Positions 46,270 through 57,178 of a stretch of DNA of 64,000 nucleotides are shown piece by piece. The DNA is from Pyrenochaeta sp. MPI-SDFR-AT-0127 (Eukaryota > Ascomycota > Dothideomycetes > Pleosporales > Cucurbitariaceae), in the NCBI GenBank assembly GCA_020747015.1, contig JAGTJM010000060.1:145526-209525 (forward strand), written 5' to 3'. The translations under genes were made by a program, and so were the position numbers. How positions within the stretch are numbered: position 1 is the first letter of the stretch; each line of letters starts with the position of its first letter. Below the pieces are notes generated by a model. That model saw only the letters and a list, made by a program, of their open reading frames with translations. It ran no database searches and had not been told where the DNA came from.

Positions 46270-46935
46270 ATGGCTACTTCTGCACGAGGAGCTCCGGGCA
46301 CAGTCGCCGTACCAAAGGAAGCTATTCCGAACCGGACGTCAGTAACAAGCCCTCTATAATCCTCCTATCCGTCAGGCACACCAAGACACTGACAGCAACT
46401 AGATTATACGTGCGCAACCTTCCCGACAAGCTGCCAAAAGATGACCTGAAGCGCAATCTGTACATGCTGTTTGCGACTTATGGCGTCATTCTGGACGTTG
46501 TAGCCCTCAAGACGATGAAGATGCGTGGCCAGGCGCATGTTGTATTCAGGGATGTCGATGCTTCAACCCAGGCGTTGCGTGCCTTGCATGGATTCACCTT
46601 TTTTGGCAAGGACCTGGTGAGTTTCGAATTTTCTTGCCACCCTACTTTACGACTGCTGTTAACTATCTGTACAGCAAATAGCCTATGCCAAGAGCAAGTC
46701 CGACACAATAGCGAAGCTTGACGGAACGTTTAAGATGCCCGTTCCAGAACCCGAAGAAATACCCGAAGGAATGGCTACACAGCCAGCAAGTTTCGGGGCC
46801 GCGCCTACGAAAGCTGTGCCGGTAAATGCGCACGACGCAGCAAAAGGACAAAAGAGAGCACGTGAGGAAGAGGAGGAAGAGGAAGAGGAGGACGCCGAAA
46901 TGGAAATGGATGTTAGCGATGAAGATTCAGACTGA
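46270..46935 (+). CDS. U1A/U2B''-family RRM protein with acidic tail
   Basis: Predicted spliceosomal snRNP protein that binds an snRNA stem-loop. Exons 46270-46337, 46403-46616 and 46675-46935 give 180 aa. The single RRM contains RNP2 (LYVRNLP), the family-specific LPKDDLKRNLYMLFATYG, and RNP1-like GQAHVVFRD. After the RRM, IAYAKSKSDTIAKLDGTF is typical of U2B''/U1A. The C-terminus is an acidic run of Glu/Asp. The second RRM of animal U1A/U2B'' is absent, as in yeast Msl1. The gene is divergent from the kinase gene; the short gap (46269 to 45910) must hold both promoters. Confidence 0.88.
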
Positions 46936-47700
46936 ACTCTCCAAGAACAATAAGGACAGATACGATACCCATTGATGCCATGATGAGGACATATAGGGAA
47001 TGATCCATGAGACAAGTAGCGGATATGCAAATGCAAACATGTATGCAGATGCGCTCGGATTGGTTGAAATTGGAGCTGACCGTATGCAGTCTCTTCCATT
47101 TAGGTGTATACTAACTCAGGCGCGTGGATATACCAGAGTGGGCACGTAAGCACCCAGCGTTGTCGCATTTACAATAGTGGGGAATTGGAATACTTGCACA
47201 TGGATTGCAGCCGATGTCTTACTGTTGACATCCTTTCGTAATAGCCTGGCTGAGGTCGCTCGTACAGCAGTAGATTTTGTCTCTTTCATGTCTGACAAGG
47301 TTCCAGCTAGAGTACGCAGTCATCTTGACATTACGACCTCGTTTGTAACCATATAGAAGATGTCTGCTTGGGAGCCTTGTGCGAGAATTCTGGAAAATCG
47401 CAATTTTATGTGAAGAGTGCGGGGAGCTCAGGACTCCGGACTGAAGCCCACAGAGATTTGGTCTGAGTAGTCTTAGCTTCATTTATGGTTTTATGTCAAC
47501 ACAGTCAATAACCAAAGTAGCAGGTGAGGCAGCGGCCGGTGCCCCCCGATGTTCGCCGCTATTGGCCAATTTCGCACGAAGAATCTGCAACACGAAAGAA
47601 AAGAGATTGGAAATCCACACCATGAGATATCCATATCACTCCAGGTTGAACTTCACGGGTAAGAAACTCTCCAAATCATATCTTTTTCCCAGATAACGTC
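46936..47700. other. Intergenic, no gene seen
   Basis: About 765 nt without a supported ORF. It holds the RRM-gene 3' flank and the adenine deaminase promoter. Confidence 0.55.
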
Positions 47701-48783
47701 ATGTGTAAATCACCACTCCATGCCTTTCTCTCTGAATTGCCAAAATGTGAGCACCACTTGCATCTTGAAGGATGTCTCAGCCCTGCGCTTCTCTTCCAGC
47801 TTGCCGCCAAAAATAAGATCGCATTGCCTTCCCTAGACCAGGATCCGGCTTACGAATCGCCCGAGACGCTTTCCAAGCGCTACCAATATTTTGAAAATCT
47901 CGAGGATTTCCTACAATGTTACTACCGCGGCATGGCAGTTCTCATAACTAAGGAGGATTATGAAATGTTGGCTTGGGAGTATTTCACAACGGCAAGAAAC
48001 CATGGAGTTCGACACGCAGAAGTCTTTTTCGATCCACAGAGCCATACAGACCGCGGCATACCCTTCGATACTGTCGCCTCCGGCTTCAATGCTGCTCGAA
48101 GTCGTGCAGAGAAGGAGTTGGGAATCACGAGCTGCCTTATTATGTGCTTCCTGCGACACCTGCCTGTCAGCTCTGCTGCTGAGACAATGCAGACAGCTAT
48201 TTCGGGGGCGTATTTCGATGAGAAGGATAACAAGCCGCGGGCGATCACTGGACTGGGACTGGATTCCTCTGAAGTTGGCTTCCGTCCTGAGCTGTTTGTC
48301 GACCAGTTCCGAGAAGGCGGGAAACGGGGTCTTCGTAGAACAGCGCACGGAGGTGAGGAAGGTGATCCATCGTACATCAGTGGAGCACTGGATACTTTAC
48401 ATGTTGAACGCATCGACCATGGCATTCGACTCACAGAAGACCAGGACTTGCTGCAACGAGTAGTGAGAGAGAACATACTTTTGACGGTATGTCCTTTGAG
48501 CAACGTATGCCTGCAGGCTGTCAAGAGTATCGACCAATTGCCCATCAGAACCTTCCTCGAGGCTGGCGTGAAATTCAGTATCAATAGTGATGATCCGGCG
48601 TACTTCCGTGGATATATACTCAACAACTATTGCGCTGTACAAGACGCTTTCGACCTGAGTGTGCTGGAGTGGGGAACAATAGCCAGGAACTCGATCCACG
48701 GCAGTTGGGTTGAGGAAAAGCGGAGGAATGAGCTACTTGCTATGCTTGACGAGTGTTTGCGTAAGCACTCTGATAATAAGTGA
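47701..48783 (+). CDS. AAH1: Adenine deaminase (Aah1-type, adenosine deaminase family)
   Basis: Cytosolic zinc enzyme converting adenine to hypoxanthine in purine salvage. Intronless, 360 aa, with a family-standard start (MCKSPLHAFLSELPKCEHHL). Zinc and substrate motifs are seen in order: HHLHLEG near residue 18; FFDPQSHTDRG, which is characteristic of the adenine-deaminase branch; TAHGGEEG with the catalytic Glu; HVERIDHGIRL; and SINSDDPAYF. The motif around the catalytic Glu is TAHGGE where TAHAGE is usual. The length and FFDPQ segment favour adenine over adenosine as substrate. Confidence 0.92.
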   Translation: MCKSPLHAFLSELPKCEHHLHLEGCLSPALLFQLAAKNKIALPSLDQDPAYESPETLSKRYQYFENLEDFLQCYYRGMAVLITKEDYEMLAWEYFTTARNHGVRHAEVFFDPQSHTDRGIPFDTVASGFNAARSRAEKELGITSCLIMCFLRHLPVSSAAETMQTAISGAYFDEKDNKPRAITGLGLDSSEVGFRPELFVDQFREGGKRGLRRTAHGGEEGDPSYISGALDTLHVERIDHGIRLTEDQDLLQRVVRENILLTVCPLSNVCLQAVKSIDQLPIRTFLEAGVKFSINSDDPAYFRGYILNNYCAVQDAFDLSVLEWGTIARNSIHGSWVEEKRRNELLAMLDECLRKHSDNK

Positions 48784-48916
48784 GAATCTTGACAGACATA
48801 GATCGCATAGTGGCTATGTTCAGCAAAAGGTGAGCATAGGCGCTTCATTGCCTTTGGTGACCCGAAAGAATTCCAGATAAGAATATGATTACGGGCTAAG
48901 GACCTGTTGAACATAG

Positions 48917-50104
48917 TCAAACAATATCGCGCCATTTCCTCGAGCTTTCCTGTTCGCTTCCCGTGTGCCCGTACGTGATGCAAGCAGCGCCTTCGAGTAG
49001 GCGCTGTTTTTCTGTGCCCTGCTTGTCCATGATGGGGTCCGTAAACGACGCTGTTCTTTGCAATATCGCCCCCTGGCCCGTGGTCCTTTCCCCATCACCA
49101 AACACAATTCTGAAAGCCTTATCATAGCTACGCCACATGGCAGCAAAGAGCATAGCAGTAAGCTGCCCAAGCCAGGACGGAGCCCTACCTTTCTTATCCT
49201 GCAGCTGTCTCGACAGAGTGAAGACCAATAGCAAAAACGGCATCCATAGCGCCAAAAAGACCGCCTTGCCAGCCATCTGGCGCTTACTAGTGACAGTGTA
49301 TGCACGTATATCTCGCAAGTAATCCTGATACTCGGTGGGGAGGGCGCATTCAGCGGCGCCATCGGTGATGAGTTTGAGATATCGCGCAGAGGGCTGAGCA
49401 TAGCTGGGATCAGGGCGGGTGAGGCGGTCAGTGGATTGTGTGTTACCGTTGCTGTCTTGCGTAGGGGCGAAGAGGGTATGGGCCTTGAAGGGAGTGGAAG
49501 CGGGTGACGAGGGGACAGTATCGCAATCGGGGAGGGCGTAGCAGTCGACTAGGATGTCATGGTAGGCCGAGCCGCCGCCCTCTGTGGCGATGATGTGTGC
49601 ATAGTCTGCGAGAGTGACCTCGTAGACGACGCCCACTAGGCCCTTGTGCCATCGATTCTTGTGGTAGTCGATGCGCTGAGCGCGTGTGTCTGAGGACCGC
49701 CGCGCTGTGTTGGCAAAGCAGGGCTCGGTGTAGGGAACGCCAGGGAGATCAAAGGTCAATCGCAGCGAGGGCACGACGACATTGAGCTGCGAGAGTGGTC
49801 GAATGCCGCGCGAGCCTCGGAATGTCTCTTTGCACAGATTCGAGCCATATGCCAGATAGAGGACCGTCTTGTGCGTGTCCGCGGGAAGAGTGCTCGACGA
49901 TGCAAGCTGCCGCGTGTCGAAGGCTGCGTCGGTCAGAGAGGTATCAAGGCGCTCCTGCGATGGTCGTGGGAGCGAAGCGAAGGCTTGCTTTGGGCGATTT
50001 GTGCAGTAGCGCAAGGCCTGCAAGCGGGCGGCGAGCTTGCTGCAAAGGGAACTTGGGGCATTTGTCTCTGGAGCCTCATCGGCGCGAGGGCGACTTTCTG
50101 TCAT
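48917..50104 (-). CDS. Gamma-glutamylcyclotransferase-like membrane protein
   Basis: GGCT-fold protein, 395 aa from ATG 50104 (MTESRPRADEAP); the same frame is open further up, with other Met codons. The N-terminal 70 residues are variable and polar. The GGCT signature VLYLAYGSNLCKETF starts the domain, followed by PSLRLTFDLPGVPYTEPCFA, GLVGVVYEVTLADYAHI, ATEGGGSAYHDI (candidate catalytic Glu) and PSARYLKLITDGAAE. A hydrophobic segment (AVFLALWMPFLLLVFTLS) near residue 305 and a second weaker one suggest membrane anchoring. The C-terminal region is charged. The enzyme family acts on gamma-glutamyl peptides such as glutathione derivatives; membrane attachment is unusual for the basic family but common in this fungal subgroup, as far as I know. 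Confidence 0.8.
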   Translation of the reverse strand: MTESRPRADEAPETNAPSSLCSKLAARLQALRYCTNRPKQAFASLPRPSQERLDTSLTDAAFDTRQLASSSTLPADTHKTVLYLAYGSNLCKETFRGSRGIRPLSQLNVVVPSLRLTFDLPGVPYTEPCFANTARRSSDTRAQRIDYHKNRWHKGLVGVVYEVTLADYAHIIATEGGGSAYHDILVDCYALPDCDTVPSSPASTPFKAHTLFAPTQDSNGNTQSTDRLTRPDPSYAQPSARYLKLITDGAAECALPTEYQDYLRDIRAYTVTSKRQMAGKAVFLALWMPFLLLVFTLSRQLQDKKGRAPSWLGQLTAMLFAAMWRSYDKAFRIVFGDGERTTGQGAILQRTASFTDPIMDKQGTEKQRLLEGAACITYGHTGSEQESSRKWRDIV

Positions 50105-50570
50105 CGTGGCCCGGGATTGCGTGACTGAAGTCTGCTGCCTCATCATTGGTCCGTTCCTTGCGTCAAGCATGGGCATGCAACTTACTCTCCCAAAGTCAAA
50201 AACTGATAGAGATGACAGGGCTGTGGCCTCGTGCAAAAGCTGCAGAATCGCCGTGATGAAGTATTGCCAGTCTGTAGCCTTGGTGGTCCCCAGATTCGTC
50301 CGCGCCGCAACAGGCACCAGTTAGCCATGCATCATCGATTTATCATCACTCGGCTCGGTCGCCTCGTTCGCCGCCCTGCTCTCCGACATTCCGGACTGCC
50401 TTGGACCTCTCGACGTGACCAAGAGTCAAAGACCGAAAAGTCTAATTATTCATCCTGTGTCCGCCTCGGTGCGACCAACAGGAAATCTCACTCTACAACA
50501 GGCACTTGTCTAGATTAAAAATTCCCCTCTGTCCGGGTAGTGTGCGCTCTCCAGCCCTTTTCAAAATGTC
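50105..50570. other. Intergenic, no gene seen
   Basis: About 470 nt between two minus-strand genes; GGCT-like promoter and P450 3' flank. Confidence 0.5.
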
Positions 50571-52338
50571 TCACTCGCGGAACTTCACCCGCATCACAGT
50601 CTTGTCAATGGGCTTGGATGTAATGGACATGGTCTGGAGACGATTAGTGCTCAAGTGTGTAAACAATGCTGGAACCCCACGTACGCTGATCAGCTCTGAT
50701 TTGGTCTTGTATTTTCCCTTCACGTCAACAATCGGCTCACCCTTGTCATCCGTCTCAACTTCTCCTAGCCCAACCTTGACAAAGTCATACCGCCGCACAA
50801 CGCAAGCTAGGATGACCCTAGCCTCAATATTCGCCAGCTCTTGCCCAATGCAATTGCGAGGTCCTCGCTCAAACGGCCTCCATGCGCTAATGGGAATCTT
50901 GCTGGCTCCAGCCCATGCGCCATCATCTCCCGTATGCGCACTACTTGTGTCGGCATCGCCTACCCATCGTTCTGGCACAAAGTCGTCCGCTGTCTCTCCG
51001 TACACCTTAGGGTCACGCTGGATAATGTGCTGGCAGAGATACAAAACGCACTTGTCCAGACACACTTCGTCCCCGCGCGAAGTCCGTACCGTGAACCCAT
51101 TGTGCGACATGCGGGCTGACCCAGCCGGAGGCCAAAGTCGCAGTGCTTCTTTAATACAAGCAGATGTGTAAATGAGCGCTTTCATCGTCTCATCCGGGCG
51201 AGCGAGGAAAACTTCTTTTGGATCAGAGCGACCAAAAATTGCGTCGTGCTCAGCCCGTATCTTCCCAAGGCATTCGGGATGGATGGAAAGAGCGTACAGC
51301 ACCCTTTGCAAAAGAATAGAAGTCGTATCATGTCCAGCGAATAAAAATGTCTTGACCTGATCTGCAATGCTCTGCAAGACATGGGGCGTGAGCTCCTCGG
51401 TATCTCTAAGCGCCAATGCAAGGACCGAGCGATCTTTTGTTTCCTTTGTTTCTGTACTCTGGGCTGCTTTGATCTCTGCAAACTTGTTTTTGATGCACTC
51501 CTTGACAGCAGTGTCCAGTCGCTGGCTATATATGTGTCTCCTGATGCGTAGGGGAATGTTGAGCCACGCGAACATCAATCCGTTCTCTCCTTCATACGTC
51601 GCGCCTAGAAGACGAAAGTTTCGGACAATATCGTCACCACGCACTGTATCGTCCTGAGCCTTGCAATCGATATTAGTTACCACCTCGCCGATAATGTCAA
51701 ACGTTACATTGGTACAGTAAGACTCAATTTCAGTTGCGATTCCTGACCTGGCCACCAAATCCAACTTCTCCATGAATGTGTAAGTCTTATCGACGACGAC
51801 TGGGAGGAGAGAGAGCAAATGTTGTGGCGCGAAGCCCGGATTGAATGTCTTACGAAGTCCTTTCCAGGATTCGCCATTCTCGCTAAGAAGGGAAAATTTT
51901 CCCACAAGTTGCCCAAAGCCCTCCTGGATGGTGGGAGATTTTGTGACACTGTACTGTTGCGTCTTGGTGGCTCTAGTGACCTGCTCAGCGAGCTCGTGAG
52001 AGGTGATGAGGGCTAGCGGATGTTGAGCTGGTCTGGTGTCGAAGAACATAAAGTCCGGGCGCCCATTGTCTTTCCAGATGTTTTCGAGAACGTAGTCTAC
52101 TGTGTTCAGCAAAAGCTCGCGAGCCAACAAAGGCAGTCTCCTTACCTGGGTGCACTGTGGAACTTCCAGCTTTCTTGTACTCGGCCGCAATATAGCCCAG
52201 GTGCCCAAGGATCAGATTCCGTGGCAGTGTGCTGGGAATATGGGCGAATCTCTCGTAGCGCCATTGATGTAACTGGTGATAGAGTAACCAAACTACACCT
52301 AGCAGCAGGGCCAGCACGATGTATAAAGATTCGAACAT
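50571..52338 (-). CDS. Cytochrome P450 monooxygenase
   Basis: Microsomal haem-thiolate monooxygenase. Two exons, 52338-52146 and 52099-50571, with a 46-nt intron, give 573 aa. An N-terminal membrane anchor (SLYIVLALLLGVVWLLYH) is followed by the Pro-rich hinge (HIPSTLPRNLILGHLGY). The I-helix oxygen motif AGHDTTS, the K-helix ExxR in IKEALRLWPPAG, the PERW segment (DDFVPERWVGD) and the haem-binding loop FERGPRNCIG (Cys 481) are all intact, so it should be active. Substrate unknown. It is the last gene before the AT-rich compartment, about 0.5 kb from its edge. Confidence 0.95.
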
Positions 52339-52829
52339 TGTGTACTCTTGAAAGAAGTATTCTTGCCCTCCGACAGTACTGGTATTTTTATCTCTGGCCT
52401 GTCGCGTGCGGCGTAGCGCTGACAGTAAGCAGCTGGCGTTGTTTTCCCTACAAAGACTTGCTTCTTGCAAATGAACGAGTAGCTCAGTCAAGACGCGTCT
52501 AATACAGTGAGAGTATATGGCTAACGAAATAGGATATGTAGCAAATGTAATCCAAAGTCTCGAGGATGGGAGTACGACGTGTCTACAATATGAACAAATC
52601 AGTTGGGGCAAATAGACAACGTCAGGGCATCCCCTGCAAGCTAGTTCTCACGCCCCGCACTTTGATTAAGGTTTCAAGTTCCAACAGATCCTGTGCACCG
52701 CTCACGGTCTGGGCAGTACTGTGAAGACCTTTACTAAGGGGTAGTAGAGGGCAAGGGTTAGTTCTCAAGGATAGAGCGAAGGTAGAGTAGTAGGGGGTAA
52801 TACTAAGATAGTAAGAGTACACTTCTATA
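52339..52829. other. P450 promoter and compartment edge
   Basis: No gene supported. Base composition is normal until about 52,740 and becomes AT-rich over the following ~100 nt. Confidence 0.5.
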
Positions 52830-53988
52830 AAGAGTATTAGGGTAGAGAATAATTTATTACTTTTACTATTTATAAGAATATTAAGTTAAATATATTAAGC
52901 TATAAAAGCTTATTATATAAGTCTATTATAAAGAAAGTAGAAGGAGAAGATAACTTTCTTTAATAATAATAATAAAAAGTAGTCTAGTAACTATTAGTAT
53001 AATAAATATTATATAGAAATAGAGATATATATACATTCCTATAAGAGAGGAGGTTTATTTAGGTAATATTAGACCTACCTCTAATACTATCCTAATTAGG
53101 CTCTATTACCCCTATTTCTCTATATATAAGTATAGCTCTTTAGTAGTAGATAGTAGGATAAGTTCTTCTTATTCTTCTATACTAGACTTATAAAAATAGA
53201 GATATTATTAGTTATCTACTATAGTATATACTCTTATATACCTTTAAGTTATACTTAAATCCTTTTTAGAATCTTTTAGTACCTATATTATTATATTATA
53301 AAAAGAACTTTATCCTTACTAGTAATAGTTTCTTAATAATATTACTTTATTTAAAAAAGTTATATCTAAACCCCTATATTAATATAATCTAATTAAGATC
53401 TATTTATAATTAAAGTTTATTATTCTAATATTAAGATTCTCTTAATCTTTTAATAATTAAAGCCTATAGGTTTAGAATTTCCTATACTATTATATAAAGA
53501 TTAATTTTAGAAAAGTTATATAGAGTATTAAAGTAGAAACTTAAAGACTACTAATAACTTAGGAGAATTAGAGCCTAAGCTAATATTTCTCTTTAAATAA
53601 GGATTAGCTTAAATAAAAGTATTATCCTTATTAAGATTAATATAGTAGTAGACTATCTAGTTAAAAGAAATTATATAGCCTAAGGCTATTAAGTAAATAG
53701 AAGGCTACTTTAAATTAGAACTAGAGTATAATATCCTATTAATAATAGTAGAGAATTAGAATATAATTAAACTTAACCTAAAGCTTACTAAGTTATAGTA
53801 TAAACTATAATAGGTTTATATAGAACTAAGTAGACTAAAAGTATAGCTTATCTCTAGTTTAATTAAACCTAATTAGCTTTTATCTACTACTAAAATACTT
53901 TTAATTATAAACTTATAAAAGACTTATTCTCCTTTAGTAGTACTTTTTTTAAAACTTATAAGTAGAATAATAAAGTTAGAAAAGATAC

Positions 53989-54775
53989 TATTACGAACCT
54001 GTAACGAGGGCTATAGGCGCTTATAAGTAGAGAGGTAGAAGGGATATAGGCACTAGATAAAGCCTAAACATAGGCTAATAATAATGTATACCCCGCGAAG
54101 TTACGTAGTCCTAGAGATCCTATATTACGGGAATAAAGTACTATAAGATACTATAGGATCCTATATAGGATCTTCTAGGATACTATAGGAACTATAGGAC
54201 TACCTAAGTATATAGATAAGAGTAATATACCCCTATAGTATATTATAATTAACCTTGAGTTATTATTAAATACTACTATTTAATACTTAGAATAATATTA
54301 ACCTCTTATCTATCTCTAATTACTCTAATCTAGAAGCTACTAAGAAAGGACTCCTTAGTAACACTAGCTACTTTATATTATAGCTACTCTACTAAGGACC
54401 TAAACCCCTTTTAATATTTTAATTACCCTTAAAATAAGTAATATTAAGATAGATATAGTAACCCCTAACTCTATAAGTATTAGCCTAGGAAAGCTAAAGG
54501 GAAAGGCTCCCCTAACTTATAATAGTGACTATAAGATCCTAAAATTATAGCTACTTTAATATAATATCTACTTCTATATTAATAGATACGTAGTAGACGA
54601 TAATAAAGTAGTACTTATTACTACCTACCTTATAGGAGAAGTACTAGAATAGGTTAACCTATATATTACGAAATATATAGACTATAATATAGAAGACGAT
54701 AAGAATACTATAATATTTAAAAGCTAGGATAAGTTTAAAAAATAAATTAGTCTAGTATTTAGACCCTAAATAGAA
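53989..54775 (+). repeat. Gypsy LTR and gag start, copy X
   Basis: Begins TATTACGAACCTGTAACGAG, a mutated form of the TGTTACG terminus seen in copy Y. It continues with a repeat-derived sequence that reappears inverted at about 61,010-61,789. Boundaries other than the LTR start are approximate. Confidence 0.6.
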
Positions 54776-56592
54776 AAGCTAATTATAGAATAAGGTATTT
54801 AGATACTACGATAATAGATATCTATAGCTAATTATACTAATAAATATAAAGTTTAGATACTTAAGATACTTAAACTATCTAAGCTTATTTTCTTTATCTA
54901 ATTACGTAAGCTATATTAGAGCTTAGGTAATAAAACTTAGTACGATTTACTCGCCTGTAAAATCTAATTAGATTAATATATAATTTATTATTCTAGCGTT
55001 ACTATTAAGCGAGATATTAAAGAAAAGGCTTAACTCTAAGCTTAAGCCTTAAAGCTGTTGCTTGCAGAATAAGCTCCTGTTTGCGGAAGTTACTTTCCTT
55101 TATTCTTTATTTACTATTTTCAGCTAGAAATAAAGGAACTAATAATAATAATAAACTGTTTGCAGTAACTATATACGCAAACAGTTATTATAAAGAAAAC
55201 TCTGTCTAGTCTAGTAAGACCTAGACTTCTATATTTTATCTATAATAATAGCCTGTACCTCTTGTCTAAAATCTGTACCTAGCAAATAATCTATTCTATC
55301 CTACCTACCTTCTATCTAAGATATCTTTCTGCTTATATAAGCAATCTTTATTATTATCCTAAGAGCTAAGCCGCTGCTAGCCTATCTAGGTCACTAGGCT
55401 ATTCTATTTATTAAAGAAAGTTACTTCCTCCTCTCCCTACTTTCTTTACAATAAATTCTAATAATATACTACTATTATAGGATAGGATAATAACGCGCTA
55501 AAATATATATTCTAATATAGCCTAAAGCTATAGGTCTAAGAAGAACTTATACGTATAGGGATAGCTATTAATATACTAGATAACCTTATAAAGGAAAGTA
55601 TAAGGATTAATAATAGACTATATAAGTTAGAGCTTAAAAAATAGAATTATAGAAGGGGAAGCTACTAACCTAATAAGGGTAAATAAAGGGATTTTATTCG
55701 TGTTAATTAGAATAACTATACTACTAGATATTATACTTCTAATAAACTAGAACCTATATACCTAGATAATATAAATAAGGGTAAGGGCTAGAAGGTAAAA
55801 TACTAGAAGATAGATATAGGAAAAAATAATAAGATATACTATAATTACGGGAAGGAAGGATACTTTACTAGAAACTATAAGTAAAAGAATAAAGTTACCT
55901 AATAAATTAATATAATTAGTTAGGTTTAGGACTCCTATATAAAAGAATAGGAAATTATAGGACTAATAGACTACGATACTTAATAGAAAACGCTAGACAC
56001 TATAAGTAATAACGAGATTATCTACCTATATAGAGATATACCCCTACTTATACTAGATAATAATAAAGAAAATATTCTACTAATAGAACTATACCTAGGA
56101 AATTAGGTTAATAGATATTAGGACTAAACCCTATATAAAAGAACTAACGTAATATTACTAGACTACTACTAGAGATAATAGGTTATGGAAGACGAGACGA
56201 CGATAACGAAACTACCCTATAAACCTAGGGTGATATACGTATATATAGAGTATAGAAGAAGGAGAATATACTATAAACCTTTATAGGAAATAGATAGATA
56301 TCTAGACTATATAGACTAAAATTAGGTTTATAAAGGCTTCTTAATATAAAGATAGATAGAATATATAAGATAGATAATAGTATAGAAGAAATTATTATAC
56401 TATTAATATAACTTTAACTAGAGAAACCTATAATATAGAAGTTTATACTTTACTACGTATACGTATAACTACTATAACTACTATTACTTAGAGAAAGCGG
56501 AAATAAGCTACTTCCTAAAACTATAATACTAATATAAATAGTAATAGTATAACTACTAAAGGAATATATATATAAACTACCTATAGGATAAG
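54380..56592 (+). pseudogene. Ty3/gypsy gag remnant, RIP-mutated
   Basis: Plus-strand frames hold gag-like sequence broken by TAG/TAA. At 55837-55890 the frame reads YYNYGKEGYFTRNYK then a TAA. The spacing is exactly that of a CX2CX4HX4C zinc knuckle with all four ligands turned into Tyr: TGC/TGT to TAC/TAT by G-to-A and CAC to TAC by C-to-T, as RIP would cause. LTR copy A interrupts the stretch. Confidence 0.65.
54845..55450 (-). repeat. LTR copy A (TGTAAAG family, diverged)
   Basis: In plus coordinates it runs from TATAAAG (mutated TGTAAAG) to CTTTACA and shares the gene-end block AAGCCGCTGCTAGCCTATCT with copies B and C. Its central part (about 55,030-55,230) differs from the others, so it is an older or variant copy. 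Confidence 0.7.
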
Positions 56593-57178
56593 TGTAAAGT
56601 TTAGATACTTAAGGTACTTAAACTATCTAAGCTTATTTCTTTATTTAATTACGTAAGCTATATTAGAGCTTAGGTAATAATATTTAGTAGGATTTACTCG
56701 CCTATAAATTCTAATTAGAATAGTATATAGTTTATTATTATAGCGTTAGTATTAAGCGAGTTATTAAGAAAAAGGTTAAGACCTCGGTTAAGGTTATCCT
56801 TAAGGATAAGGTTATCCTTAGGTCTTAGACCTAGATACTATTAACCTTAGGAAGACCTAAGGCTATAGTTAGGCTATAGTTAGCCTTAGAGGATAAAGTT
56901 AGCTTAAAGGAAATAGTTAGCCTATAGTTAGGCTAAAGATATCCGTAAGAAGGAGGAAGGATCTATCTATAAGTAGAGATCTATCCTACCTACTTATCCT
57001 GTACCTAGCAACGAATCTATTATATCCTACCTACCTTTTATCTATCTAAGATATTATTCTGCTTATATAAGCAATCTTTATTTATCCTAAGAGCTAAGCC
57101 GCTGCTAGCCTATCTAGGTCACTAGGCTATTTTTATTATTAAAGAAAGTTATCTCCTCCTCACCCTACTTTCTTTACA
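56593..57178 (-). repeat. LTR copy B, inserted into the copia ORF
   Basis: Runs TGTAAAG...CTTTACA in plus coordinates, 586 bp, TG...CA termini with 7-bp inverted ends. It abuts the copia-like reading frame at its 3' end and supplies that frame's last codons and stop. Orientation as for copies A and D and opposite to C, calling TGTAAAGAAAGTAGGG the LTR start. Confidence 0.8.

Noticed and set aside
52480..52510. tRNA-like fragment (GAGTAGCTCAGTC)
   Set aside because: Only a D-arm-like box; no matching acceptor stem, anticodon arm or T-arm.
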